Shown piece by piece: positions 10,279-18,405 of a stretch of DNA of 32,291 bases. Position 1 is the first letter of the stretch; every line of letters starts with the position of its first letter. Position numbers and translations under genes: made by a program. The notes under the pieces were generated by a model that made no database searches, had not been told where the DNA came from, and worked only from the letters and a program-made list of their open reading frames with translations. This stretch comes from an uncultured Bacteroidales bacterium. Its GTDB lineage: Bacteria > Bacteroidota > Bacteroidia > Bacteroidales > UBA4417. The stretch spans positions 1-32,291 of the forward strand of contig CAIWMA010000129.1 of NCBI GenBank assembly GCA_903913645.1, read 5' to 3'.

Positions 10279-10311
10279 AAAAAAGGAAGTCGGAAGTGGC
10301 CTCCTTTTTTT
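10279..10311 (+). terminator. intrinsic terminator after the carboxylesterase
   Basis: AAAAAAGGA (10279-10287) pairs with TCCTTTTTT (10102 bases into the kb, 10302-10310), loop of 14 bases, with a run of seven T. The A-rich left arm would also allow function on the other strand. The loop contains GGAAGTC GGAAGTG, which resembles the 7-base repeats seen later in the window. Confidence 0.75.
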
Positions 10312-10388
10312 GTTTAGTTTTATAAAAAACCATTCCCTTAAAACCAAAAATCGTCGCCTCAACAATTCAAATTCTTATACCCGGATTT

Positions 10389-11363
10389 ATGACACATAGT
10401 ACTCCCCTTCGATCACTTGGAAAATCAGAACTGATGCTCACTCCCATCGGCCTTGGCTGCTGGCAGTTCAGTAAACAATTGAATATGGCGGGAAAATTCT
10501 GGCCCGATCTGGAAGATGATCTCATCAATCGCATAACAAAAACAAGCCTCGAAGGCGGAATTAACTGGTTTGATACCGCTGAGTTATACGGCAACGGCGC
10601 TTCCGAAAGAGCCTTGTCAAAAGCACTCACCGGTAATGGCAGGAAACCGGGCGACGTAACCATTGCTACCAAATGGTGGCCTATGTTCCGGACCGCTTCA
10701 AACATCCTGAAAACCATTGATCAGCGTATCGAAGCACTTTCTCCTTTCCCTATCGATCTTTACCAGGTGCACCAGCCTTATGGATTTTCATCCGTAAAAT
10801 CTGAAATGGATTCAATGGCAAGGTTGGTAAAAGAGAAAAAGATACGCTATGTAGGAGTCAGTAACTTTTCGGCGGCTCAAATGCGGTCGGCCTGGGAAGC
10901 TTTACAGAAACATGGCATAACGCTGGTTTCGAACCAGGTGAGGTACAACCTGCTCGACCGCAGGATAGAATCTAACGGAATCCTGGAAACCGCAAAAGGA
11001 CTTGGGATTTCCATTATTGCTTACTCCCCGCTTGCACAAGGGTTGGTAACCGGCAAGTTCCACGAAAACCCGGAAATATTGAAAAATATTGGCCTGCGTA
11101 AACACACTTCGCAATTCAAACCTGCCGGACTCGAAAAAAGCAGGCCGCTGATAAAGACTATTCAGGAACTAGCTCTCAAATATAATGTTTCTACTTCGCA
11201 GATAGGGCTCAACTGGCTGATCAATTCCCAGGGCGAAACCGTGTTTGCAATTCCGGGCGCTACCAAAGAATCACATGCAAAAGACAACACCGGAACTTTG
11301 ACCTTCCGCCTGGGGGACGAAGATCTTTCACTGCTCGACATGAAGAGTTCAATGTTCCTGTAA
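10389..11363 (+). CDS. aldo/keto reductase
   Basis: 324 residues, a full-length NADPH-dependent TIM-barrel reductase of carbonyl compounds, cytoplasmic. The catalytic tetrad is visible: Asp62 and Tyr67 in WFDTAELYG, Lys95 in ATKWW, His128 in QVHQP. KIRYVGVSNFSAAQM and the C-terminal FAIPGATKESHAKDN are typical of the cofactor phosphate-binding part. It resembles the group with general aldehyde/ketone or sugar-lactone activity; the substrate cannot be deduced. It is preceded by the esterase terminator and runs convergently toward a second aldo/keto reductase of a different subfamily, so the two are not a recent tandem copy. I found no clear promoter in the 77 bases between terminator and start. 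Confidence 0.93.
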   Translation: MTHSTPLRSLGKSELMLTPIGLGCWQFSKQLNMAGKFWPDLEDDLINRITKTSLEGGINWFDTAELYGNGASERALSKALTGNGRKPGDVTIATKWWPMFRTASNILKTIDQRIEALSPFPIDLYQVHQPYGFSSVKSEMDSMARLVKEKKIRYVGVSNFSAAQMRSAWEALQKHGITLVSNQVRYNLLDRRIESNGILETAKGLGISIIAYSPLAQGLVTGKFHENPEILKNIGLRKHTSQFKPAGLEKSRPLIKTIQELALKYNVSTSQIGLNWLINSQGETVFAIPGATKESHAKDNTGTLTFRLGDEDLSLLDMKSSMFL

Positions 11364-11463
11364 GGCCGCAACTGGTTTAGAAGCTCTCTGCTTTCCGCGA
11401 CGCATCATTTTAAATCTATAGCCGAAAGTTTGCGCGAATGAATGTTTGAGAATGCATTATCTG

Positions 11464-12366
11464 CTACGGCAGTTCTTTCCCCAGCACAGCAATATATATT
11501 TTATACCATTGTTCAAGGGTCATGTTAATTTCTAGTGCGTCAACCGCTGATTTTATACGGTCGATCTTTCCTGTGCCCACAACTGGAAGTATTATAGCCG
11601 GATGGTTCAGAAGCCAGGCGTAAATTACTTTGTCAACCGGGGAAACATTTAACTCTTCAGCTACCTGGCTTATGGCTCGAAGTATTCGCGGACCTTTATC
11701 ATCGTGCGGATTCAGAAGTTTCCCGGCTGCCAGTGGCGACCATGCCATTGGCTTTATGTTTTCTTTCAGGAAGAAATCTATGTTCCCGTTTTCGAAATGC
11801 TCAAGGTGGTATGGTGAAATCTCCACCTGGTTTGTCACAAGCTTTTCTTCAGTAAATTTACTCAGCATTTCATATTGCCCCGGTGTAAAGTTCGAAACTC
11901 CGAAATGCAGGACTTTTCCTTCTTTTTTCAGTTGTGACATGGCTTTGGCGGCAGCTTCAGGATCAAAGAATGGTGCTGGTCGGTGCAGCAGGAAAAGATC
12001 GATATGATCCGTCCTGAAGTTTTTCAGCGAATTGTTGGCGGAAGTTATAATGTGCTCATAGCTGTAATCGTAATATTTGATCTTTCTGTCCGGGAACTTA
12101 TTGGAAACCAGCTTGATGCCACATTTTGTGATGATCTCTATCTTATTCCGAAGAGTCTGGTTTTGCGTCAGAACCTCACCCAGCATGGCTTCACAGCTAT
12201 AATTTCCGTAAATATCAGCATGGTCGAAGGAAGTCACGCCCAGTTCAACCAGTTCTTCCAAAAAGAAGGATAACTCCCGGACTGACATTTTCCAGTCGCC
12301 CATCCGCATTTGTCCGTGCACAATGCGCGACAATCCGAAATTGTTTGTGAGGATTACTTTATTCAT
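11464..12366 (-). CDS. aldo/keto reductase, YdhF-like subfamily
   Basis: 300 residues from the chosen ATG at 12364-12366 (MNKVILTNNFG). The frame is open 16 codons further to 12414, but homologues of the YdhF group begin close to this methionine, and a -7 box (12412-12419) places transcription start downstream of 12414. Catalytic residues: Asp48 and Tyr53 in SFDHADIYGNY, Lys81 in TKCGIK, His128 in LLHRP. HFGVSNFTPGQYEML, TNQVEISPYHLE and the C-terminal LPVVGTGKIDRIKSA are hallmarks of the YdhF group, predicted oxidoreductases of unknown physiological substrate. Cytoplasmic, NADPH-dependent by family. Monocistronic as far as can be seen. Confidence 0.92.
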   Translation of the reverse strand: MNKVILTNNFGLSRIVHGQMRMGDWKMSVRELSFFLEELVELGVTSFDHADIYGNYSCEAMLGEVLTQNQTLRNKIEIITKCGIKLVSNKFPDRKIKYYDYSYEHIITSANNSLKNFRTDHIDLFLLHRPAPFFDPEAAAKAMSQLKKEGKVLHFGVSNFTPGQYEMLSKFTEEKLVTNQVEISPYHLEHFENGNIDFFLKENIKPMAWSPLAAGKLLNPHDDKGPRILRAISQVAEELNVSPVDKVIYAWLLNHPAIILPVVGTGKIDRIKSAVDALEINMTLEQWYKIYIAVLGKELP

Positions 12367-12411
12367 GCTTTCGATTTGATAGATCCGGCAGAACTGCCTG
12401 TCCTTATACAA

Positions 12412-12419
12412 CAAAATTA
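12412..12419 (-). promoter_or_regulatory. -7 promoter box for the YdhF-like reductase
   Basis: On the minus strand this reads TAATTTTG, a full match to TAnnTTTG. The start site would fall near 12405 and give a leader of about 40 bases. No clear -33 TTTG is seen at the right distance, so the call is tentative, but it decides the start codon of the gene. Confidence 0.4.
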
Positions 12420-12494
12420 ACCAATTAAACTTCAGTACAGAACAGAATTCGGTGGAGAATGGTCACATTAATCAGCAGCTAAAAACAAAAGCAA

Positions 12495-12647
12495 TTAGCT
12501 TTTAGACTTTTCGTCGTGTTTACTATCAAATATCTTTTCAAACCATCGCTCAAATTTTGAAGCGCCCGAATTCACTGAGGTGTATATTGAAAAGATGATG
12601 GAAACCACCACAATTACTACTGTAAAGAGAATGAGAAAAAGTGTCAT
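12495..12647 (-). CDS. small single-span membrane protein, 50 residues
   Basis: ATG at 12645-12647, TAA at 12495-12497. The peptide opens with one strongly hydrophobic helix (residues 2-22, rich in Leu, Ile, Val, Phe) and continues with a charged, lysine-rich tail (KFERWFEK then KHDEKSKS), so it is likely anchored in the inner membrane with the tail in the cytoplasm. No family is recognised. A minus-strand CAAAnnTA complement (TATTTTTG, 12736-12743) could be its -7 box. The sharp split between a pure membrane segment and a polar tail is unlike random translation, but the small size keeps confidence moderate. It lies between the YdhF-like gene (same strand) and the two-component pair. Confidence 0.5.
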   Translation of the reverse strand: MTLFLILFTVVIVVVSIIFSIYTSVNSGASKFERWFEKIFDSKHDEKSKS

Positions 12648-12819
12648 AAGAGGAAATCAGGTTTGATAAGGAATTATCCGATAATACTTGTCAGGATACA
12701 AGAATTTCACTGTAAATATGTAGTTTAATTTTATACAAAAATATGCAATTGAAGATGCTTGAAAGAATTTATAATTGAAAAATTGAAAAATCTGTCTCCA
12801 TAAATTATATCTTTATCGG

Positions 12820-13614
12820 ATGAAAGAATACGCTGCCATTATTATTGATGATGAAAAGAATATACGCGAAGCGCTGTCTATTTTATTGAGCCAATACTGC
12901 CCCGAAATCCATATATGTGGTATTGCCGGTTCTGCAAGCGAAGGAAGAGAACTTCTTGAAAACAACAAAGTGGATATTATTTTCCTGGACATTGCTATGC
13001 CAAAAGAAAATGGATTTGCATTCCTTCGTTCAATTCCCAGCAACAATTATGCGATAATATTTGCCACAGCATACCAGGAATATGCATTGCGTGCCCTGAA
13101 AGCAAATGCCGTTGATTACCTGATGAAGCCGATTAATCCTTTTGAGCTGCAGGAAGCAGTAAAAAAGGCAATCAACAGCCATGAACTACGCCGAAACTAT
13201 GCTGAAATCCAGGAAGTATATAACCAGTCGCTGGATAACCTGCAAGAACATCTGCAATCAAAAACCAACCTGTTAACTAAACTTACCATACCCGACAAAT
13301 TAGGCTTTCGCCTGGTAAATGTTGCTGAGCTGATGCATTTGCAGGCTGATGACAACTATACAGTACTTTACCTCACTGGTGATCGGAAAATACTTGCAAC
13401 ACGTACTTTGGGTGAGTTTGAAAAAATATTGGAAGGTCCTGAATTCTTCCGTATTCATAAGTCAACCATTATTAATCTGAATTACCTGGTAGGGTATTCC
13501 AGCTTCCAGGGAAACTTCGCCGAATTAAAAGATGGTTCACGCCTAGATATTTCGCGGCGAAAACTACCTGAATTTCGTGAAAAAGTGAAACATTATTCAA
13601 TTTCGATAGACTAA
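12820..13614 (+). CDS. LytTR family response regulator
   Basis: 264 residues. The receiver domain (1-122) has the acidic pair Asp10/Asp11, phosphoacceptor Asp57 in IIFLDIAMP, the conserved Thr in FATAY and Lys in DYLMKPINPF. A linker leads to a LytTR DNA-binding domain (about 160-258), with LQADDNYTVLYL, FRIHKSTIINLNYL and DGSRLDISRRK. LytTR regulators bind direct repeats and usually activate a few target operons. The gene directly precedes its likely kinase, with one base between TAA (13612-13614) and the kinase TTG start, so the two are almost certainly co-translated. The target genes are not obvious; autoregulation or control of neighbours is possible. Confidence 0.95.
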   Translation: MKEYAAIIIDDEKNIREALSILLSQYCPEIHICGIAGSASEGRELLENNKVDIIFLDIAMPKENGFAFLRSIPSNNYAIIFATAYQEYALRALKANAVDYLMKPINPFELQEAVKKAINSHELRRNYAEIQEVYNQSLDNLQEHLQSKTNLLTKLTIPDKLGFRLVNVAELMHLQADDNYTVLYLTGDRKILATRTLGEFEKILEGPEFFRIHKSTIINLNYLVGYSSFQGNFAELKDGSRLDISRRKLPEFREKVKHYSISID

Positions 13615-13615
13615 T

Positions 13616-16573
13616 TTGAGAATTGTATCCTATTTCTGTGCCTTCATCATACTTGGTTTCTGTGCCCCTTCCTTCGCTCAGAATCCGTATATCCGGCATT
13701 ATACAACCGGCAATGGGTTGCCAACCAATACGATATACCAGATTTACCAGGATAGTCATAAGTTTTTATGGTTTACATCCGACGCCGGTGTAGTTAAGTT
13801 TGATGGATCTAACTTTACAAGTTACAGGAAAAAAGATGGCTTAAGCAGTAACGATGTGGTACGTATTAAGGAAGATTCAAAAGGCAGGATCTGGTTTTTT
13901 AATTACAATGCATCTGTAAACTTTCTTTATGGTAACAGGATCTATAGTGGCAAAAACACACCTTTCCTCAACACATTAATGGGGAAAGGTTTTATACTGG
14001 ATTTTTTTACCGATAGCAACAGGACTATCAATTTCTACAACAGGCAGCGAGAAGTCTTTTGTATGGATACGAATAACAAAGTGTCAAAGTCCTTTATCGA
14101 TTTTAAACTGCCTTTTGCAGGAAGCAACAAATATGTGTACAGCGAAAGGATTTCTTATATAAGTAGAAATAAGTCAGGAGAATGGATAATCTGGTATAGT
14201 ACGGGGATATACCGTCAGAACAGGCTTCAAAACGGGGAGATAGAGGTAATTGATTCTGACGTGCTGAGTAAGGCGGTTTTTCCTGCTGGAAATAACACCT
14301 ATTATGTAGTAACATATTCAGATGAATTAATAAAAATTACGGGTAATTTCCAAAAGGAGAAACTCTCCTTTCCGGGTGATATCTCAAAAATTCAGACTAT
14401 TCTCGAAGATTCATATGGCTACCTCTGGATTGCTTCATATGATGGCGTGTATTGCCTTAAAAACAATAAAGTCGTCAGGCATCTCGCTATCAATAATGCC
14501 CTGGGACTTTTACAGGATCACGAACAAAATATATGGGTTAGTACTCAGGCAGACGGCATTTATGTTATCAATCATGATATATTGGAGCAAAATCATTTTG
14601 ATCGTACCGATTTTGGTAATTATGGCGTAAATCAGCTTTGTGACTTCCCGGGAATGGGGATTTGGTGTGTAAACGCTAAAGCAGCTTTTTTGTTGAGGAA
14701 TGATGTTTTTTATAAATTGTCAGTGCCTTATTTTATTCAGCCTGTTAATATTGTATATCAGTTTGATAATCAAACACTTTTGTTAGGTTCAAAAAGTAAC
14801 CAGCTGGCAACATTTGAGAATATAACGCTTAAAATTGTGTCAAAGGAAGTTAGCTATACAAAAAGATTGATACACACTGTTCCCATCAAGAAAATCATTG
14901 AAAATCAATCGGGAAATGTAATCGCCATGTTTGATCAGAATAGAATTTATTTCACCAGCCCGCGTAAACCGTCAGTGAACTCCGGGTTGAAGCGTATCAG
15001 TGAAAGGATCAATAATGCATATTATAATACTTCTAACGAGCTTGTTATCAATGCAAAGAAGAATTATCTGTACATTAATAACAACCTGGTGCCTTATAGT
15101 GAATTATCAAGGTTTGATGGGACTATCATTTCCGAACACCTGGTTCTTGGCAATTCTGTCGAATTGTTTAATATTGATGGCGATAGCCTTTATTTATCAA
15201 AGAATCACAAGTTCTATAACCTGACAAATGCATTCGATACTCCTGTCGATATGCAAATTAACAAAATTTTGTACGGGGACTCCACCTTATATATTACTAC
15301 CCTTAAAGACATATATTTATGTCACGACCCCATGAAAGTTATTTCGGGGAATCAGGTCCATATTGAACCGCTGAACATCAGTTTCAATAACATTAACGAT
15401 ATGGTTATACATGATGATACTCTATATATTGCAAGTGACGATGGCCTCACAATTATAGCCGAAGCATCCATAACCAACAGCATAGCTCAGCCTCCTATTC
15501 CATATCTCCAATCAATTACGGTGAATGATAAAATATATTCACTTACTGATTATAAACTCAAGCTTACTGGCAAAAACAAAATTCAATTCTCATTTGGTTG
15601 TATCAGCTATTCATCCGGTTCGGTCATTTATTCCTATATGCTAGCAGGATCCGAAAAAAAATGGACCATAGGAACAGGGAGTGGAATTAACCTGGTGTAT
15701 CAGAACCTTCCCAAAGGGAAATATGTGTTTAAACTTCGGGTCCGAAAATCAAATTCTGCCTGGAGCAAGCCACTCGAATTATCTATTATCATTAAACCAA
15801 CCCTGTTCGAATACCCGTTATTCTGGGCAATCATGCTTCTCTTTTCATCCGGTTTACTTTTCCTCATCATAGCAATTATCCGGAATCAAAAAATGAAAAG
15901 AGTGGAGATTGATCATCAGCTTATTGTAATGGAGCAAAAGGCCTTGCAGTCGATGATGAACCCGCATTTCATATTTAATTCTTTGGGTTCCATTCAAAAT
16001 TACCTGCTCAAAAATAAAGGAAGTGATGCCGTAATATACCTTTCGCAGTTTGCCCGCCTGATTCGGCAGAACCTTAATGCCATCAATACTCCTATGATTA
16101 TCCTGGAAGAGGAGGTCGACCGGTTGCGAAATTACATCGACCTGGAGAAAAAACGGCTCGAAAACAAATTCGACTACAGCATTGAAATTGATAAAAAACT
16201 TGAGGACGATGCGATTTTTATTCCAAGCATGATTATTCAGCCTATTGCTGAGAATTCAATCTGGCATGGAATGGCAACACTTGAGGAAAAAGGAACCATT
16301 ACAATAATTTTCCAGTCATACACACCTAAATCCCTGAAAATTATTATTGAAGATAATGGAATAGGGCTGAAAAAAGCATTTGAATATTCTGCCAAAAGCT
16401 CCCAGAATCAACATCTGGGCATGCAAATAATTAAAAAACGCCTGGATCTGCTTAGTAAAAAATATAATACAGAAACAAGTATTAAATATTCGGAGCGTTC
16501 TCCCGGCCACAATACCCCCGGAACCATCGTTGAAGTTATATTGCCTTTTATTTATAGTATCGACGATTTTTAA
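13616..16573 (+). CDS. sensor histidine kinase: Reg_prop propeller, Y_Y_Y, LytS-type kinase
   Basis: 985 residues. Signal peptide (1-21, ending SFAQ), then a periplasmic beta-propeller of Reg_prop repeats (first unit: HKFLWFTSDAGVVKFDGSNF), a Y_Y_Y domain (about 635-726), one transmembrane helix (about 735-757), and a His_kinase domain with MNPHFIFNSLGSIQNYL, phospho-acceptor His784, plus an ATPase part with PIAENSIWHG (about 875) and EDNGIGLKK (about 911). The layout senses an extracytoplasmic ligand and phosphorylates the LytTR regulator encoded just upstream. The start must be TTG at 13616-13618: an in-frame TAG lies at 13607-13609 and the signal peptide begins at once, so no upstream ATG is possible. 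A clear terminator follows the stop. Confidence 0.93.
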   Translation: MRIVSYFCAFIILGFCAPSFAQNPYIRHYTTGNGLPTNTIYQIYQDSHKFLWFTSDAGVVKFDGSNFTSYRKKDGLSSNDVVRIKEDSKGRIWFFNYNASVNFLYGNRIYSGKNTPFLNTLMGKGFILDFFTDSNRTINFYNRQREVFCMDTNNKVSKSFIDFKLPFAGSNKYVYSERISYISRNKSGEWIIWYSTGIYRQNRLQNGEIEVIDSDVLSKAVFPAGNNTYYVVTYSDELIKITGNFQKEKLSFPGDISKIQTILEDSYGYLWIASYDGVYCLKNNKVVRHLAINNALGLLQDHEQNIWVSTQADGIYVINHDILEQNHFDRTDFGNYGVNQLCDFPGMGIWCVNAKAAFLLRNDVFYKLSVPYFIQPVNIVYQFDNQTLLLGSKSNQLATFENITLKIVSKEVSYTKRLIHTVPIKKIIENQSGNVIAMFDQNRIYFTSPRKPSVNSGLKRISERINNAYYNTSNELVINAKKNYLYINNNLVPYSELSRFDGTIISEHLVLGNSVELFNIDGDSLYLSKNHKFYNLTNAFDTPVDMQINKILYGDSTLYITTLKDIYLCHDPMKVISGNQVHIEPLNISFNNINDMVIHDDTLYIASDDGLTIIAEASITNSIAQPPIPYLQSITVNDKIYSLTDYKLKLTGKNKIQFSFGCISYSSGSVIYSYMLAGSEKKWTIGTGSGINLVYQNLPKGKYVFKLRVRKSNSAWSKPLELSIIIKPTLFEYPLFWAIMLLFSSGLLFLIIAIIRNQKMKRVEIDHQLIVMEQKALQSMMNPHFIFNSLGSIQNYLLKNKGSDAVIYLSQFARLIRQNLNAINTPMIILEEEVDRLRNYIDLEKKRLENKFDYSIEIDKKLEDDAIFIPSMIIQPIAENSIWHGMATLEEKGTITIIFQSYTPKSLKIIIEDNGIGLKKAFEYSAKSSQNQHLGMQIIKKRLDLLSKKYNTETSIKYSERSPGHNTPGTIVEVILPFIYSIDDF

Positions 16574-16584
16574 TCTATTTCCTC

Positions 16585-16608
16585 CCAGCCCCAAAAGAGG
16601 CTGGTTTT
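16585..16608 (+). terminator. intrinsic terminator of the LytTR/kinase operon
   Basis: CCAGCC (16585-16590) pairs perfectly with GGCTGG (16599-16604) across the 8-base loop CCAAAAGA and is followed by TTTT. It begins 12 bases after the kinase stop. Confidence 0.75.
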
Positions 16609-16739
16609 ATCCTTGCTATTTAAAAAATTCCTCTTCCTGTTTGCCGTTCCCTTTGCTTTTTGCTCCTTTACTCAATTATTGGTACCGTTCACTCAAAAGC
16701 AATTTGCATGTGGCGAAATGATTTTATTATTGCATTGTT

Positions 16740-16888
16740 GTCTGTAGTCATACAATAAATAAAACAATTAAGTAATGAAAATTAAGCTTTAAAATATGAT
16801 ATTTTGACACTACTTTCACTTCCATCAAAGTAGCATTACTATTAGCTTTTATATACAGCCGTTCCATTAATGGGCGGCTGTTTTTTTT
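16740..16888 (+). ncRNA. candidate small RNA ending in a strong terminator
   Basis: Between the kinase terminator and the next promoter, with no credible gene, three stem-loops occur in a row: AAAATA/TATTTT (16791-16805), CTACTTT/AAAGTAG (16810-16833) and ACAGCCG/CGGCTGT (16855-16881) with inner CCAT/ATGG, followed by eight T. The last is a textbook intrinsic terminator that has no gene to end. Only a five-codon open frame (ATG at 16774) lies ahead. The 5' end is a guess and no TAnnTTTG box was found, so this is an inference. Confidence 0.35.
16855..16888 (+). terminator. strong intrinsic terminator without an obvious gene
   Basis: ACAGCCG (16855-16861) pairs with CGGCTGT (16875-16881), inner CCAT/ATGG, then TTTTTTTT from 16881. 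It lies about 280 bases after the kinase stop, behind the kinase's own terminator, and about 75 bases before the next promoter. Confidence 0.75.
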
Positions 16889-16962
16889 ATTCGTGATTTG
16901 CTGAAATTCTAAGAGCAGCTTTTCGAATGCTTATTCCGTTCAATAAAATATTTTTTTGCTTT

Positions 16963-16995
16963 TTTGTCGGATTTCAAAAAACTGTTGTATCTTTG
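16963..16995 (+). promoter_or_regulatory. promoter of the GntR-slipin operon
   Basis: TTTG (16963-16966) and TATCTTTG (16988-16995) match the Bacteroidota -33 TTTG and -7 TAnnTTTG boxes with a 21-base spacer. The start site would be near 17002, giving a leader of about 34 bases before the ATG at 17036. Confidence 0.6.
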
Positions 16996-17012
16996 TACTA
17001 TTCTATTAGTAC
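16995..17012. promoter_or_regulatory. probable GntR/YtrA operator
   Basis: Perfect inverted repeat GTACTA (16995-17000) and TAGTAC (17007-17012) with a 6-base spacer. It begins on the last base of the -7 box and covers the expected start site, so a bound dimer would block transcription of its own operon. Such GTAC-TA palindromes fit the YtrA subfamily of GntR regulators. A looser copy (ATTAGTTCATTAAT) follows at 17013-17026. Confidence 0.5.
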
Positions 17013-17035
17013 ATTAGTTCATTAATACAATTATA

Positions 17036-17428
17036 ATGATAAACTTCATTCTAGATCCAGGCGGCGGAACGCCATTCTACAGGCAGATTATTGACCAGAT
17101 TAAATTTGGTATCGCATCCGGCAATTTAAAAACCGGGGAGCAGCTTCCAACTGTAAGATCCTTGGCTGTGCAGCTTAAGGTAAACCTGAATACCATCGCC
17201 AAAGCGTATAAAGAACTCGAAATCCTGAGTATTCTTGATACTCAGCAAGGATCGGGCACATTTATCAATGCAAATGGGATTATACTGAGCGATGAAGAAA
17301 AACAACGAAAAATCCAGGATATCTGTAAGGAATTCCTAACAGTTGCTTACACTTACGGGTTTTCGAAAGAAGAAGTAATTGCAGAATTACAAAATAACAA
17401 TCTTAACAACAATCTTAACAACAAGTAA
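17036..17428 (+). CDS. GntR family regulator, YtrA subfamily
   Basis: 130 residues: a winged helix-turn-helix (about 10-76, with PFYRQIIDQIKFGI, GEQLPTVRSLAVQL, NLNTIAKAYKELE and QQGSGTFI) and only a short helical tail for dimer contact, as in the YtrA group. These repressors usually control a small membrane-related operon that includes their own gene. The downstream slipin gene starts two bases after the stop, so the slipin is the likely co-regulated product. The tail ends in Asn-rich repeats produced by a 12-base tandem duplication just before the stop. Autoregulation is likely, given the palindrome at the start site. The inducer is unknown. Confidence 0.92.
   Translation: MINFILDPGGGTPFYRQIIDQIKFGIASGNLKTGEQLPTVRSLAVQLKVNLNTIAKAYKELEILSILDTQQGSGTFINANGIILSDEEKQRKIQDICKEFLTVAYTYGFSKEEVIAELQNNNLNNNLNNK
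17396..17425 (+). repeat. 12-base in-frame tandem repeat at the end of the GntR gene
   Basis: AACAATCTTAAC occurs at 17396-17407 and 17408-17419 and begins a third time (AACAAG). Each unit adds four codons (Asn-Asn-Leu-Asn), so copy changes by slippage would keep the frame and leave the stop and the slipin start unaffected. Confidence 0.85.
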
Positions 17429-17430
17429 TT

Positions 17431-18318
17431 ATGAAAACGAAAAATCTGTTTAATTCTATTTCGACATCGGCCTTAATTATCGCGTCTGCGGTATTAGCAG
17501 TAATGTTTTACATGAGATATCTCGACATTTTGGTCTTTGTCGTACTCATCATTCTTACTATACTTATTACCAGTTCCATAAAAATTGCCGATCAATGGGA
17601 AAAAGCAGTTCTGTTGCGTATGGGTAAATACATTGGATTGAAAGGCCCGGGCATATTTTTTATTGTGCCGATTATTGATAATGTAATAGATTATATCGAT
17701 CAACGGGTTAGGGTAACCGATTTTAAGGCAGATCAAACCTTAACAAAGGACACAGTGCCGGTGAATGTAGTTGCCACTTTGTACTGGACCGTGTGGGATG
17801 TGGAAAAAGCAGCGCTCGAAGTTGAGGATTACATGACAGCGGTTCAATACATTGCTCAAACCGGTTTGAGAGATATTATCGGCAGGCATGAACTGGCAGA
17901 TTTGCTGCAGGAAAGAGTTAAAATTGCCGAGGACCTTCAAAAACTGCTTGATGAAAACACAAATCCATGGGGAATTACCTGTCAGACTGTGGGTATAAAA
18001 GATATTACTATTCCCCAGGGTTTGTCGGATGCTATGAGCAAACAGGCACAGGCTGAAAGGGAACGCCAGGCAAGGGTCATACTGGGAACTGCCGAAACCG
18101 AAATTGCCGAAAAATTTGCCAAAGCCAGCGAATCATACCTGAGTAACCCGGTAGCCCTGCAATTAAGAGCCATGAACCTCATAGGCGAAGGATTAAAAAT
18201 AGGTTCGATGATAATAGTTCCCAGCTCGGCACTCGATGGTATGAACCTTGGCGGGATCAGCGGCATTGCATCACTTTCGCAGTTAAATAAAACGGAACCA
18301 AAAGCAGTACAATCTTAA
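17431..18318 (+). CDS. slipin, SPFH/Band 7 membrane protein
   Basis: 295 residues. Two adjacent hydrophobic segments (about 12-28 and 31-50) form a membrane hairpin or double span, followed by the SPFH domain (about 52-215) with EKAVLLRMGKYIGLKGPGIFFIVP and GITCQTVGIKDITIP, then a helical coiled-coil region (AMSKQAQAERERQAR, about 208-250) used for ring-shaped oligomers. Stomatin-like slipins organise membrane microdomains and often pair with an NfeD-type partner; no NfeD gene is next to this one. It sits two bases downstream of the GntR gene and shares its promoter, so expression is probably ligand-controlled. Exact role unknown. No obvious terminator in the 87 bases before the convergent activase gene. 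Confidence 0.93.
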   Translation: MKTKNLFNSISTSALIIASAVLAVMFYMRYLDILVFVVLIILTILITSSIKIADQWEKAVLLRMGKYIGLKGPGIFFIVPIIDNVIDYIDQRVRVTDFKADQTLTKDTVPVNVVATLYWTVWDVEKAALEVEDYMTAVQYIAQTGLRDIIGRHELADLLQERVKIAEDLQKLLDENTNPWGITCQTVGIKDITIPQGLSDAMSKQAQAERERQARVILGTAETEIAEKFAKASESYLSNPVALQLRAMNLIGEGLKIGSMIIVPSSALDGMNLGGISGIASLSQLNKTEPKAVQS

Positions 18319-18405
18319 GCCAGAGTCCAGTTCGATATGTTTTGTCCAAATAACCATTTGGGTATTAATGGCACTGTTTGAAGTGGGTGTTGAGGTTTAT
18401 TAATG

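Noticed and set aside
10389-12366. The two aldo/keto reductases as a tandem duplication
   Set aside because: They face each other and belong to different subfamilies with low mutual similarity outside the catalytic motifs.
11464-12414. Longer start (12414) for the YdhF-like reductase
   Set aside because: The extra 16 residues do not resemble the family, and the likely -7 box overlaps that start, so it would not be transcribed.
16530-16721. 63-codon plus-strand frame over the end of the propeller kinase
   Set aside because: It starts inside the kinase in another frame and runs through the kinase terminator hairpin.
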